From: Avimonas intestinalis
GTDB taxonomy: Bacteria > Bacillota > Clostridia > Oscillospirales > Acutalibacteraceae
Direction: 5' to 3'
Assembly (NCBI GenBank): GCA_904380375.1
Contig: CAJFID010000005.1
Coordinates: 34,619 to 98,618 of the forward strand
Length of the DNA: 64,000 bases
Shown here: positions 16,567 through 24,196 of the stretch, in pieces
Position numbering within the stretch: position 1 is the first letter of the stretch
Layout of the letters: the number at the start of each line of letters is the position of its first letter
Translations under genes and position numbers: made by a program
Notes under the pieces: model-generated
Databases searched by the model: none
Told to the model about the DNA's origin: nothing
The model's input: only the letters and a program-made list of their open reading frames with translations

Positions 16567-16604
16567 GGGAGCGCCGCAAAATTCGGGAATTTCGCGGCGC
16601 TCCC
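16567..16604 (+). terminator. Rho-independent terminator after the cyclase-like gene
   Basis: GGGAGCGCCGC and GCGGCGCTCCC form an 11-bp stem that extends with an inner AAATT/AATTT pairing after one mismatch. It is followed by TTTTATCGTTT, 72 nt after the stop codon. Confidence 0.85.
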
Positions 16605-16622
16605 TTTTATCGTTTACGAAAA

Positions 16623-16651
16623 TGGAAACCTTCTTTTTCCTTTGATATACT
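16623..16651 (+). promoter_or_regulatory. Possible promoter of the sigma/anti-sigma operon
   Basis: TGGAAA and TATACT are separated by 17 nt, just after the terminator and about 150 nt upstream of the sigma-factor gene. A second TATACT at 16763-16768 lacks a clear -35 box. No obvious ECF-type autoregulatory promoter was recognised. Confidence 0.4.
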
Positions 16652-16804
16652 TGCACCGGATCACCCGATCATGGTCGGTATATGGCACAAGGGCAGCCAG
16701 CTGCTTTCGGTTATGCAGCAAAATGGGGAACGGCCGTGCAACCAAAGCCCGTTTTTGGGGTGTATACTTGTGAAAGGCCTTATCAACACCGGGGAGGCGG
16801 CGGC

Positions 16805-17365
16805 ATGGATGACCGGCAGATTGTGGAATTGTACTGGGAGCGCTCCGAAAACGCGATAGCGGAAAGCCAAAAAAAGTACGCCGGCTACTGCCGCGCCATT
16901 GCCTACGCGATCCTTGACAGCCGGGAGGACGCCGAGGAATGCGTCAACACCGCCCTGCTGCGTGCGTGGGAGGCAATCCCTCCGGCCAGGCCGGCTCAGC
17001 TGTCGACCTATCTTGGCCGGATCACGCGCAATCTGGCGCTCAACCGGCGCCGCCAGGCCGGCACGCAGCGCCGGGGCGGCGGGCAGGTCCCGCTGGCCCT
17101 GAATGAGCTGGAAGACTGCCTGCCCGACAGGCGCAGGACGGAAGCTATGGCCGAGCAGGGTGTGCTGGCGGAGGCGCTCAACGGGTTCCTGGCCGGCCTC
17201 CCGCCCGAAAAGCGCCGTCTCTTTGTCCGCCGGTATTGGTATTTTCAGCCTCTGGCGGATCTAGCAGCGCAGGAAGGCATCCCCGAAAGCCGGCTGAAAT
17301 CGCAGCTTTTCCGCCTGCGCAAACAGCTCAAAGCCTATTTGGAGAAAGAAGGGATTTCCGTATGA
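16805..17365 (+). CDS. ECF-type RNA polymerase sigma factor
   Basis: 186-residue sigma-70-family factor containing only region 2 (about 10-80: YCRAIAYAILDSREDAEECV, then YLGRITRNLALNRRR) and region 4 (about 125-180: LPPEKRRLFVRRYWYFQPLA, then the HTH up to FRLRKQLKAYL). The DxxDAEE-type core-binding motif of region 2 is present as SREDAEECVN. The open frame extends upstream, but ATG 16805 has GGGGAGG upstream and gives the usual length. Its stop overlaps the start of the next gene (ATGA), a membrane protein that is probably its anti-sigma factor. The inducing signal is unknown. Confidence 0.88.
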   Translation: MDDRQIVELYWERSENAIAESQKKYAGYCRAIAYAILDSREDAEECVNTALLRAWEAIPPARPAQLSTYLGRITRNLALNRRRQAGTQRRGGGQVPLALNELEDCLPDRRRTEAMAEQGVLAEALNGFLAGLPPEKRRLFVRRYWYFQPLADLAAQEGIPESRLKSQLFRLRKQLKAYLEKEGISV

Positions 17366-18516
17366 AGGATTGGCCCAATTGCAAAGGCTCCGGCGGCCGC
17401 CCGCAGGCCCAAACCGGGCGGCAGGATACGGCGGAGCAGCCCGCACCGGCTGGACGGTCTGTATCCCCGTCCCATCAAGCGGGCGCAGGAAAACAGAAAG
17501 GATCCGAACACCTTCTGACGGCCGTCGGCGGCATCGCCGACCGCTACGTTGTGGAGGCAGGGGTGCCGGAAACGGCGGAAAGCCCGGCCGGGCAAACGGG
17601 AGCGGCCAGGCAGCGGACGGTACCGCCGGACGGCAAAGCGCCTTCTGCCCGCCCCGTCCGGCCAAAAAAGCGCCGCTTCCTGCGCTGGGGCGCTCTGGCG
17701 GCCTGCCTGTGCCTGGTTGTCCTCGGCGGGACGATCCTCCTGCGGCATCTGGCCGCCCCCCGCTGGCCGATCAAGCAGGTACCCGCTTCCACCACCTCCG
17801 AGCAGAACGCCGCCCCTCTCCCGCGCTGGGAAGAGCTGGGAATCAGTGAGCAATACGTCCATCTCCCCTTTAGCGGGGCCTCCTACGGCGGGACGGCGGC
17901 GCAGCTTGAGGCCGGCCAGGTGGGCGAAAAGCTCGGGGACGCGGTGTTGTCCGGCCAGGACAATTATACCGGGGAGACCCACACCATGCCCGGCGCCGTC
18001 CACCGCATACAGGGGATCGCAGACACCTGCGCGGTCGCTGTCCGCTTTGAGGGGGAAACCGCCTTCTACGTCTACCGTAACAGCCTCTACCGCCCGGAAA
18101 CGCTGGGGCAGCTGATTGATGACCTGAACCTACGGGAAACCCTGTCCCTGGGTTCCGCCTGGTACAACGAGCGCAAGGCAGACGGCCAATACGCACAGAT
18201 CGAATTCCCCGACCTCCCGGACGAAGCCGTTTGGGAGCGGCTGCTGGCAGATACCAGCCTGCCCAACGTCTGGTCCGACGCGAATACGTTCCTAGACGCC
18301 ATGAGCGTCAGCGTCGACATCCCCCTCCTGGGGTATGCGAACATCAGCCTGGGAATTACCGAGGATGGGTATCTCACCACCAATATCCTCGATACCGGCA
18401 AGGCCTTTTATATCGGGCAGGAAGCGGCGCAGGGCTTTATGGACTATGTGCTGGAAAACTGCACCGGCTATGAGATCGTCTATACCGATCCGGGCGAATC
18501 CGCCCTTCCGGAGTAG
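17362..18516 (+). CDS. Probable membrane-anchored anti-sigma factor
   Basis: 384-residue protein encoded in ATGA overlap with the ECF sigma gene. About 115 cytoplasmic, Pro/Gly/Gln-rich residues are followed by a basic patch (RPKKRRFLR) and one membrane helix (about 118-138: WGALAACLCLVVLGGTILLR), then a roughly 240-residue extracytoplasmic domain with a conserved-looking Tyr-rich core. The arrangement is that of anti-sigma factors of the Firmicute type whose C-terminal domain senses the envelope. A segment around SEHLLTAVGGIADRYVVEAG may be the sigma-binding helix region, as it resembles the start of DUF4179-type proteins. The function is inferred mainly from genetic coupling. Confidence 0.7.
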   Translation: MKDWPNCKGSGGRPQAQTGRQDTAEQPAPAGRSVSPSHQAGAGKQKGSEHLLTAVGGIADRYVVEAGVPETAESPAGQTGAARQRTVPPDGKAPSARPVRPKKRRFLRWGALAACLCLVVLGGTILLRHLAAPRWPIKQVPASTTSEQNAAPLPRWEELGISEQYVHLPFSGASYGGTAAQLEAGQVGEKLGDAVLSGQDNYTGETHTMPGAVHRIQGIADTCAVAVRFEGETAFYVYRNSLYRPETLGQLIDDLNLRETLSLGSAWYNERKADGQYAQIEFPDLPDEAVWERLLADTSLPNVWSDANTFLDAMSVSVDIPLLGYANISLGITEDGYLTTNILDTGKAFYIGQEAAQGFMDYVLENCTGYEIVYTDPGESALPE

Positions 18517-18578
18517 CCAATCCGGGCCGGGAGCTGTATGCCGCTCCCAAGAGAGTGTCCAGAAGGAAAACAACAAAA

Positions 18579-18613
18579 GGGGTACGGCAAAACGGATGCT
18601 TTTGCCGTACCCC
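18579..18613. terminator. Bidirectional terminator between convergent genes
   Basis: GGGGTACGGCAAAA and its exact complement form a 14-bp stem with a 7-base loop. On the plus strand TCGTCATTTTT follows; on the minus strand the stem is followed by TTTTGTTGTTTTCC. It can therefore serve both the anti-sigma gene and the HAD gene. Confidence 0.88.
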
Positions 18614-18635
18614 TCGTCATTTTTCCGGCCGCGGT

Positions 18636-19487
18636 TCACAGCTTTCCGCGCTGCAGCAGCCGGCGTTCCATATGCTCAATCGCATCCGCTACTACGCCCC
18701 CGTCGCAGTCGCCGGCAATGTAGCGGGCAAAAATTTTCACATCGTCCGGCGCGTTGCCCGCCACCATCGGGTAGGCGGCCGTCTGGAGCATATCAATGTC
18801 GTTGTAATAATCCCCCACAACTGCGACACAGGCCGGATTGATGCCGCACAGCTCCGCCACCCTGCGGACGCCCTGTCCCTTGTTGGCGCGGGCCGGCAGC
18901 AGCTCGTAATACTGCTCCTCGGTAAACATGCCGTACATGCCGTCCAGCCGCCCCTCAAGGTAACGGCGGATCATTTGCAATTCCCGGTTTTCCTCACCGA
19001 TCAGCACCTTATTCACCTGTGGAGGTATCGCGTCAAAGGATGCTTCCTGCCGGCATTTCTCAATATGCTCAATGTGGAAAAGCCGCTCTACGATCTCATT
19101 GGAATGCACGATATAGATATCCGAACCCACATATACCTGCAACCCGGCCGATGGAAAATGGGCATGCACGTCCCGCAGGATCTCCCGGTACCTCTCCGGC
19201 AGGCAGCTTTGGCTGGCCGGGCGGTCGGCAGCAAAATCATAGACCACCGCGCCGTTCAGGGTAACGGCCGGGCAGTTCACCCCCGCCGACCGCGCCACTA
19301 GCTCGGCGGAGCGGGGGCAGCGGCCGGTGGCAATCGAAAACAAGCCGCCCATTTCCTGAAACCGGCGGATCGCCCGAAGGTTCCGGGCTGGGATCTCCTT
19401 TTTCCGATCCAGCAGGGTGCCGTCAAGGTCGCTCAGCAACAGTATCCCTTCAAAAGGGCGGTTTTTGTCGAATGCAATGGAATCCAT
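18636..19487 (-). CDS. HAD superfamily phosphatase, Cof type (IIB)
   Basis: 283-residue Cof-like hydrolase. Motif I is LLSDLDGTLLDRKKEI (nucleophile in DLDGT), motif II the threonine/serine region FSIATGRCPRSAEL, motif III the lysine in ARANKGQGVRR, and motif IV VVGDYYNDIDMLQTAAYPMV. The cap domain is of the C2B type. The substrate is not predictable; relatives act on sugar phosphates, nucleotides and flavin or PLP phosphates. ATG 19487 has GGAAAGG eight bases upstream, whereas the longer frame lacks family similarity. It closes the long minus-strand gene run at its 3' end. A second, independent Cof-type gene lies at 49975. Confidence 0.88.
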   Translation of the reverse strand: MDSIAFDKNRPFEGILLLSDLDGTLLDRKKEIPARNLRAIRRFQEMGGLFSIATGRCPRSAELVARSAGVNCPAVTLNGAVVYDFAADRPASQSCLPERYREILRDVHAHFPSAGLQVYVGSDIYIVHSNEIVERLFHIEHIEKCRQEASFDAIPPQVNKVLIGEENRELQMIRRYLEGRLDGMYGMFTEEQYYELLPARANKGQGVRRVAELCGINPACVAVVGDYYNDIDMLQTAAYPMVAGNAPDDVKIFARYIAGDCDGGVVADAIEHMERRLLQRGKL

Positions 19488-19585
19488 TTTCAAAGCCTTT
19501 CCGGCAGCCTCAGAGCAGGGAAAGCCGCCTCGTTTGTATGGTCGCAGGCCTTTCGGGCAGGAGCAGCCGGCCATTCTGCCGGGGA

Positions 19586-20518
19586 CTAACCGACCGGCTC
19601 CCCCAGGGTGTGCAGAAACGCCGTAAAATACGGGGGAAGCGGGCTGGAAAACTCCATGTACCGTCCATCTCGCGGGTGGCGGAACCCGATCACCCGCGCA
19701 TGAAGACACTGCCCCTGCAGCAGCGCGGGCTGCCGGCTGCCTCCATACACCGCATCCCCGGCCACGGGATGGCCGATATACGCCATGTGTACCCGGATCT
19801 GATGGGTGCGCCCGGTTTCCAGCCGCACCCGGACATGGGTATAGCCCGCGTAACGGGCGATCACCTCATAATGCGTCACCGCCGGCTTGGAATTCTTCGG
19901 AGTTACCGCCATCTTTTTTCTATGGACAGGATGCCGGCCGATCGGCGCATTGATCGTGCCCGCATCGTCCGGCAGGCGGCCCGCCACCACCGCTTCGTAG
20001 ATACGGGTAAAGCTGTGCTGCTTGATCTGTTCCGCCAAGCCGCGGTGAGCCAGATCGTTTTTCGCGACAATCAGCAGGCCGCTGGTGTCCTTATCAATGC
20101 GGTGGACAATCCCCGGCCGCATAACCCCGTTGATCCCGGAAAGGCTGTCCCCGCAGTGGGCGAGCAGGGCGTTGACCAGCGTCCCGGTGTAATTGCCCGC
20201 CGCCGGATGGACCACCATCCCCTTGGGCTTGTTGACCACCAGCAGGTCGCTGTCTTCATAGACGATATCAAGGGGGATTGCCTCCGCCTTCGCCTCATAG
20301 GCCACCGGCTCCGGCAGGGAAACCACAATTTCCTCCCCGCCGCGCAGGCGATAGTTTTTCGCCCGCTTGAGGCCGTCAGCAGAAACGAAGCCCCGTTCCA
20401 GCCAATCCTGTACCTGGGAACGGGGCGCCTCCAGCTCCTGGCTGAGATAGCGGTCAAGCCTCTCCCCCGCTTTTTCCGGCGGCGGGGTCCGCCGTTCCTC
20501 CCTGATGCAATGTCCCAT
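19586..20518 (-). CDS. rluD: RluA/RluD-family 23S rRNA pseudouridine synthase
   Basis: 310-residue enzyme with an N-terminal S4 RNA-binding domain (about 17-70) and the catalytic RluA domain. The catalytic aspartate is D142 in the family motif HRIDKDTSGLL. It is expected to isomerise uridines of large-subunit rRNA, near positions 1911-1917 if truly RluD. It overlaps the 3' end of lspA by 65 nt; no closer in-frame Met gives a complete S4 domain, so the ATG at 20518 stands. The lspA-rluD pairing is common in Firmicutes and supports the call. Confidence 0.92.
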   Translation of the reverse strand: MGHCIREERRTPPPEKAGERLDRYLSQELEAPRSQVQDWLERGFVSADGLKRAKNYRLRGGEEIVVSLPEPVAYEAKAEAIPLDIVYEDSDLLVVNKPKGMVVHPAAGNYTGTLVNALLAHCGDSLSGINGVMRPGIVHRIDKDTSGLLIVAKNDLAHRGLAEQIKQHSFTRIYEAVVAGRLPDDAGTINAPIGRHPVHRKKMAVTPKNSKPAVTHYEVIARYAGYTHVRVRLETGRTHQIRVHMAYIGHPVAGDAVYGGSRQPALLQGQCLHARVIGFRHPRDGRYMEFSSPLPPYFTAFLHTLGEPVG

Positions 20519-21038
20519 CCGGCGTCTCCCCTTCCGCAGCCGGCGCCGTGTCCGCTTTGTCGGCCGCTTTCGGCTTAGATTTTTCTTCGCTGAATAAAAA
20601 CAGATAGAAAATCAGCAGCAAAGCGGCGCCGATCACAACATAGCAGTCGGCCAAATTGAAAATCGGGAAATTGATCAGCTTAAAGTAGATAAAATCCACC
20701 ACTTCGCCGCGGAACACCCGGTCAATGAGGTTGCCCAGCCCGCCGGCCACGATCAAAACGCCGCTGACCGTCACCATTCGGTGCGCCTTGACCTTCCCGG
20801 TAAGCAGGACAATTAGGATCGCTGCAAGCACAACGGCGGTCAAGCCGATGAAAACCCAGCGGTTCCCCGGGAAAAGGCCGAAGGCCACGCCGGGATTGGT
20901 GGTAAAATTAAACTCCAGAACGCCGGGAATGATGACAAAAGGCTCCTGCCCCCGAAGGAAGGCCACCGCCAAAAGCTTGGTAAACTGGTCAAGCAGGATC
21001 AGCGCCGCTGAAGCGAGCAGGACAAACGCCTGATACAT
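20454..21038 (-). CDS. lspA: Lipoprotein signal peptidase (signal peptidase II)
   Basis: 194-residue aspartyl membrane protease that cleaves prolipoprotein signal peptides. Four membrane helices are visible. The catalytic aspartates lie in GNLIDRVFRGEVVDFI and in FNLADCYVVIG, and the N-terminal motif LLDQFTKLLAV is also conserved. The last 45 residues are an unusual polar tail rich in Lys, Ala, Asp and Gly that overlaps rluD by 65 nt. This tail is longer than in most family members and may be a consequence of the overlap. It is the gene before rluD in the division/maturation run. Confidence 0.95.
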   Translation of the reverse strand: MYQAFVLLASAALILLDQFTKLLAVAFLRGQEPFVIIPGVLEFNFTTNPGVAFGLFPGNRWVFIGLTAVVLAAILIVLLTGKVKAHRMVTVSGVLIVAGGLGNLIDRVFRGEVVDFIYFKLINFPIFNLADCYVVIGAALLLIFYLFLFSEEKSKPKAADKADTAPAAEGETPDGTLHQGGTADPAAGKSGGEA

Positions 21039-21167
21039 AGAGTTTCCCCGTTTCTGCCGTGCAAATGGATGCCAAACGTTATCCCGGACGTTCCCACGGC
21101 TGGACAGCCCCGGACGGGCAAAGGCGGCGGGCCGAGCAAACGGTTCGCCGCCTATTATGTATGCCGT

Positions 21168-21986
21168 CTATTTCCGGCGCCGGAAAGGCCCCGGTTCGCC
21201 GTCGGTATCCTTGGAAATATCGTAGTCGTCCCCAAACTTCAGATCACCGAAGCGGGAAACGGCAGGCTCCGCCGCAGTCGGCGCCGTCACAGGGGCAGCC
21301 GACGGAGCAGCCGGCGCTTCTTCCTCCTGCAAAACCGGCAGATCCAAAACCACGCCGCGGGACGCCTGGGCCTCGCTGTTCGGTACCGCCGGCGCCTCCG
21401 GGTTCTGTTCCACCACCGGCTCAAAGGCCGGCTCCTCCGCCGGCGCAGCGGGGATTTCCGCCGTTTCCTGTACCGGCTCCCCAGCAACAGCGGCGGCCGG
21501 CTGTTCCTCCGCGGCATTCTCCGCTTGGGCCTTTTCCTCCGGCTCCTCCGGCAGCACGTCAATCAACGCCAGGTGCTCCCGGTAAATCGAAAGCATCCGC
21601 GCCTTAAAGGCGGTGATTTCGCGGCGGATCCTTTCAAACTCCTGCTGCGCGCCAACGATGTTTTTCTGCGCGGTGTCAACGATCTTTTCCGCCTTGATAT
21701 TGGCGTCCTCAAGGATCAGCCCGGCCTTGTGATTGGCCTCGCGCACCACGGTATCGCCCAGGCGCTGCGCGCTGAGCAGGGCCGTACGGATGCTGTCCTC
21801 CTCGTTACGGTACTCGACCAGCTTATCAGCGAGAACCTCAAGCTTTTTTTCCAGTTCCGCCTTCGCGGAGGTCAAGGCGGCGACGGTGTCCGCGCACTGG
21901 TCTAAGAACGCGTCCACCTCCGCCGTTTTATAGCCGCCCATGCTCCGGTTAAACGTGACGTTGCGGATTTCGTTGGCTGTCAGCAT
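21168..21986 (-). CDS. divIVA: DivIVA-domain cell-division protein
   Basis: 272-residue protein. The N-terminal lipid-binding DivIVA domain is clear (TANEIRNVTFNRSMGGYKTA then EVDAFLDQCAD), followed by a long coiled coil (about 35-140). The C-terminal 130 residues are a low-complexity, Pro/Ala/Glu-rich extension ending in a basic RRRK tail, longer than in Bacillus DivIVA. DivIVA proteins bind negatively curved membrane at poles and septa. It follows sepF and ylmH in transcription order, the conserved division cluster of Firmicutes, which fixes the assignment. Confidence 0.93.
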   Translation of the reverse strand: MLTANEIRNVTFNRSMGGYKTAEVDAFLDQCADTVAALTSAKAELEKKLEVLADKLVEYRNEEDSIRTALLSAQRLGDTVVREANHKAGLILEDANIKAEKIVDTAQKNIVGAQQEFERIRREITAFKARMLSIYREHLALIDVLPEEPEEKAQAENAAEEQPAAAVAGEPVQETAEIPAAPAEEPAFEPVVEQNPEAPAVPNSEAQASRGVVLDLPVLQEEEAPAAPSAAPVTAPTAAEPAVSRFGDLKFGDDYDISKDTDGEPGPFRRRK

Positions 21987-22064
21987 ACAGGGAGCCCTTC
22001 CTTTCCGACGATATTAACTCTCTCAACCAATCCCGTTTGCCGGATTATGCAGGCAAGCGGGACG

Positions 22065-22877
22065 CTATAAATACTTACGGATAGTGATAAACAGGCGGCC
22101 TTTGCGGGATAAGGGCCCAAGTTCTCCGACCGCAAAGCGACCGACTCCCCGCAGCGAGAGGATGTCCCCCTGCTTTACCGCGGCGGAAACCGACAGGCAG
22201 GGGATGTGGTTGACCGATACCAGCCCCGCCTCGATCCGCCGGGCCGCTTCTTCCCGCGAGATGCCGGCGGCCACCTTCACCACCGCATCCAGCCGGGGAG
22301 AGGCCACCGTGTCCCGCATCTCCTGAAACCCGCCGAAGCCCGGCAGGACGCCGTCGTAATCCGGCAGGAGGGTTACCCCTTCCCCGCCGACCTTTTCTAT
22401 CTGCCCGGCCAGAAATCCGGCAATCCCCCGATCCAAAAAGGCGACCGCCAATCCCTCCCCGCAGAGGATATCCCCCACGGTTTCCCGTTTCACGCCGCAG
22501 GAAAGCAGCGTCCCCAAGAAATCGCGGTGGGTGAGCTTCGCCGCCTTGCGGTAACGGAAGCCCAGCGCCGTCAAGGGAAAAGAGGCATACGGCGGGGCGC
22601 CGGGGCCACCGTCCTCCCAGGCCATATAGTCCGGGAACACACCGAAGTAGACCCGCTCCGCCTCCGGATAACCGCCCCAAAAGGCGGCATTTTCAATCGG
22701 GATAGTATGTACCAGCTCCGCCGCCACGGCGCGCTGCCGCCCATCCAAAAAGCCGAGGAAGCGCGGGGCAGAGCGCCGCTCGCACAGCCGGACGGCGTCC
22801 CGCACCGCCGCGCGCAGGAGCTCGTCCTCCGCGCCGGCAGAAGCCGGGCCCTCGTCCTTTTTAGAAGTAGAGGCCAT
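22065..22877 (-). CDS. ylmH: YlmH-family S4-domain RNA-binding protein
   Basis: 270-residue protein with a C-terminal S4 domain (about 195-260: ISREEAARRIEAGLVSVNHI then AAVKQGDILSLRGVGRF). The N-terminal two-thirds match the YlmH/YlmH-like region found between sepF and divIVA in Firmicutes. The family is reported to associate with ribosomes in Bacillus. It starts at ATG 22877, 17 nt inside the end of sepF, with GGAG four bases upstream. Translational coupling to sepF is likely. Confidence 0.9.
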   Translation of the reverse strand: MASTSKKDEGPASAGAEDELLRAAVRDAVRLCERRSAPRFLGFLDGRQRAVAAELVHTIPIENAAFWGGYPEAERVYFGVFPDYMAWEDGGPGAPPYASFPLTALGFRYRKAAKLTHRDFLGTLLSCGVKRETVGDILCGEGLAVAFLDRGIAGFLAGQIEKVGGEGVTLLPDYDGVLPGFGGFQEMRDTVASPRLDAVVKVAAGISREEAARRIEAGLVSVNHIPCLSVSAAVKQGDILSLRGVGRFAVGELGPLSRKGRLFITIRKYL

Positions 22878-23316
22878 TGTTCTCCAGCTCGTCGAGCAGG
22901 TCGCCCATAATCCCCACGTTATAGGGCGTGATGATGAAGGTGCAATTGGCCACCTTCTTGATCTGCCCGTCGTTGGCGTAAGCCACGCCGCTCAGGAAGT
23001 CGAGGATCCGGCGGGCAACGTCCTTGTTGGCGCTCTCCAGGTTGAGGACCACCGTCCGCTTGGCATTGAGATGGTCGGCCACGGCGCTGGCATCGTCAAA
23101 GCGTTCCGGCTTGACCAGCACTACCTGCAGCTGCGCCGTCGCGTGGATGTTGACCACCTTATTGCTGCGCTTCGCCGGCTCCGCCGGGACATCGGCCGCA
23201 GCCGGGGCGGTCTCCTCCGGCTTGGTCACAAAATCCATGCCGTCGTCTACTCCATCGTCGAACTCGTCGTCCTCCGGGTCGCTCATCAAATTCTTGAATT
23301 TGTCGATCAGGCTCAT
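22861..23316 (-). CDS. sepF: Cell division protein SepF
   Basis: 151-residue FtsZ-binding membrane anchor. A short N-terminal amphipathic helix (SLIDKFKNLM) is followed by an acidic linker and the conserved dimer domain (about 62-150), with VVLVKPERFDDASAVADHL, VVLNLESANKDVARRILDFL and the C-terminal ITPYNVGIMGD. The ATG at 23316 gives the canonical membrane-targeting N-terminus; the longer frame to 23655 has no such similarity. It is followed by ylmH with a 17-nt overlap. It lies between yggS and divIVA, the usual order. Confidence 0.95.
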   Translation of the reverse strand: MSLIDKFKNLMSDPEDDEFDDGVDDGMDFVTKPEETAPAAADVPAEPAKRSNKVVNIHATAQLQVVLVKPERFDDASAVADHLNAKRTVVLNLESANKDVARRILDFLSGVAYANDGQIKKVANCTFIITPYNVGIMGDLLDELENNGLYF

Positions 23317-23476
23317 TTTTCCAATCCTGTCCTTTCCTTTTGATTGCCCTTGATTTCCCTCTATTTCCGCCCTCTTCCGGCCGGCGGCCGAAGGGGCAGG
23401 GGCTTTGGCAGGGCCGAAACGCCAAACGGGACGGCCCTGCCGCGCAAAATCATAGAAAAACGCGTCCGGCGGCCGA

Positions 23477-24196
23477 TTATCCGCGCGGGGGGTAGACCCG
23501 CCGTCCAAACAAGGCCGACCCGATCCGAACAAGGGTAGCCCCCTCAAGGATCGCCTCGCGATAATCCCCGGACATGCCCATAGACAGAACGTCCATAGTC
23601 CCATTATCCCTGTTTTTTGCCCTAATGTCAATAAACAGTTTATACATCCGGGCAAAAACCGCCCTTTTTTCCCTTTCCGTTTCCAAAATCGGCGGGACGG
23701 TCATCAGCCCGCGCACCCGGATTCCGGGGAAAAGGCGGATTTCTTCCAGCACTTCCTCCAAATTCTCCTGGAAAACGCCGGATTTCGCCTCCTCCCGTCC
23801 AATATTTACCTCTACCAGCACGTCGGTGACCAGGCCGCATTTCAGCGACGCCTCCGACACCGCCCGTGCCAGATGGACGCTGTCAATCGACTCAATCATG
23901 TTGACCAGCCCCACGATCTTGGAAACCTTGTTGGTCTGCAGGTGGCCGATCAGGTGGACGCCGACGCCGTCCAGATACAGGCTGTCCCGCTTGCCCAGGA
24001 ACTCCTGGACGCGGTTCTCGCCGATGGCGTCCACCCCTGCCTCAATCGCCGCGTTGATCCGGTCGGGAGGGACGGTTTTGGTCACCCCCAGGAGCCGCAC
24101 ATCCTCCGGCCTCCGGCCGGAGGCGGCGGCAGCCTCCGCCATTGTCTGCATAATCGCTTTCAGGTTCTCCCGAATGTCATCGTACGGTCTTTCCAT
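23477..24196 (-). CDS. yggS: PLP homeostasis protein, YggS/PROSC family
   Basis: 239-residue single-domain PLP-binding barrel. The PLP lysine sits in LLGVTKTVP (about residue 40), with GENRVQEFLGK, LIGHLQTNK, and the C-terminal SMGMSGDYREAI and VRIGSALFG motifs. The family buffers pyridoxal phosphate rather than catalysing a defined reaction. Its start overlaps the 3' end of the HlyD-like gene by 20 nt. The yggS-sepF neighbourhood is conserved in Firmicutes and supports the assignment. Confidence 0.95.
   Translation of the reverse strand: MERPYDDIRENLKAIMQTMAEAAAASGRRPEDVRLLGVTKTVPPDRINAAIEAGVDAIGENRVQEFLGKRDSLYLDGVGVHLIGHLQTNKVSKIVGLVNMIESIDSVHLARAVSEASLKCGLVTDVLVEVNIGREEAKSGVFQENLEEVLEEIRLFPGIRVRGLMTVPPILETEREKRAVFARMYKLFIDIRAKNRDNGTMDVLSMGMSGDYREAILEGATLVRIGSALFGRRVYPPRG

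Noticed and set aside
16668..16804. A longer sigma-factor start at 16682
   Set aside because: The upstream 41 residues lack sigma-factor similarity; ATG 16805 has a strong ribosome site and the usual family N-terminus.
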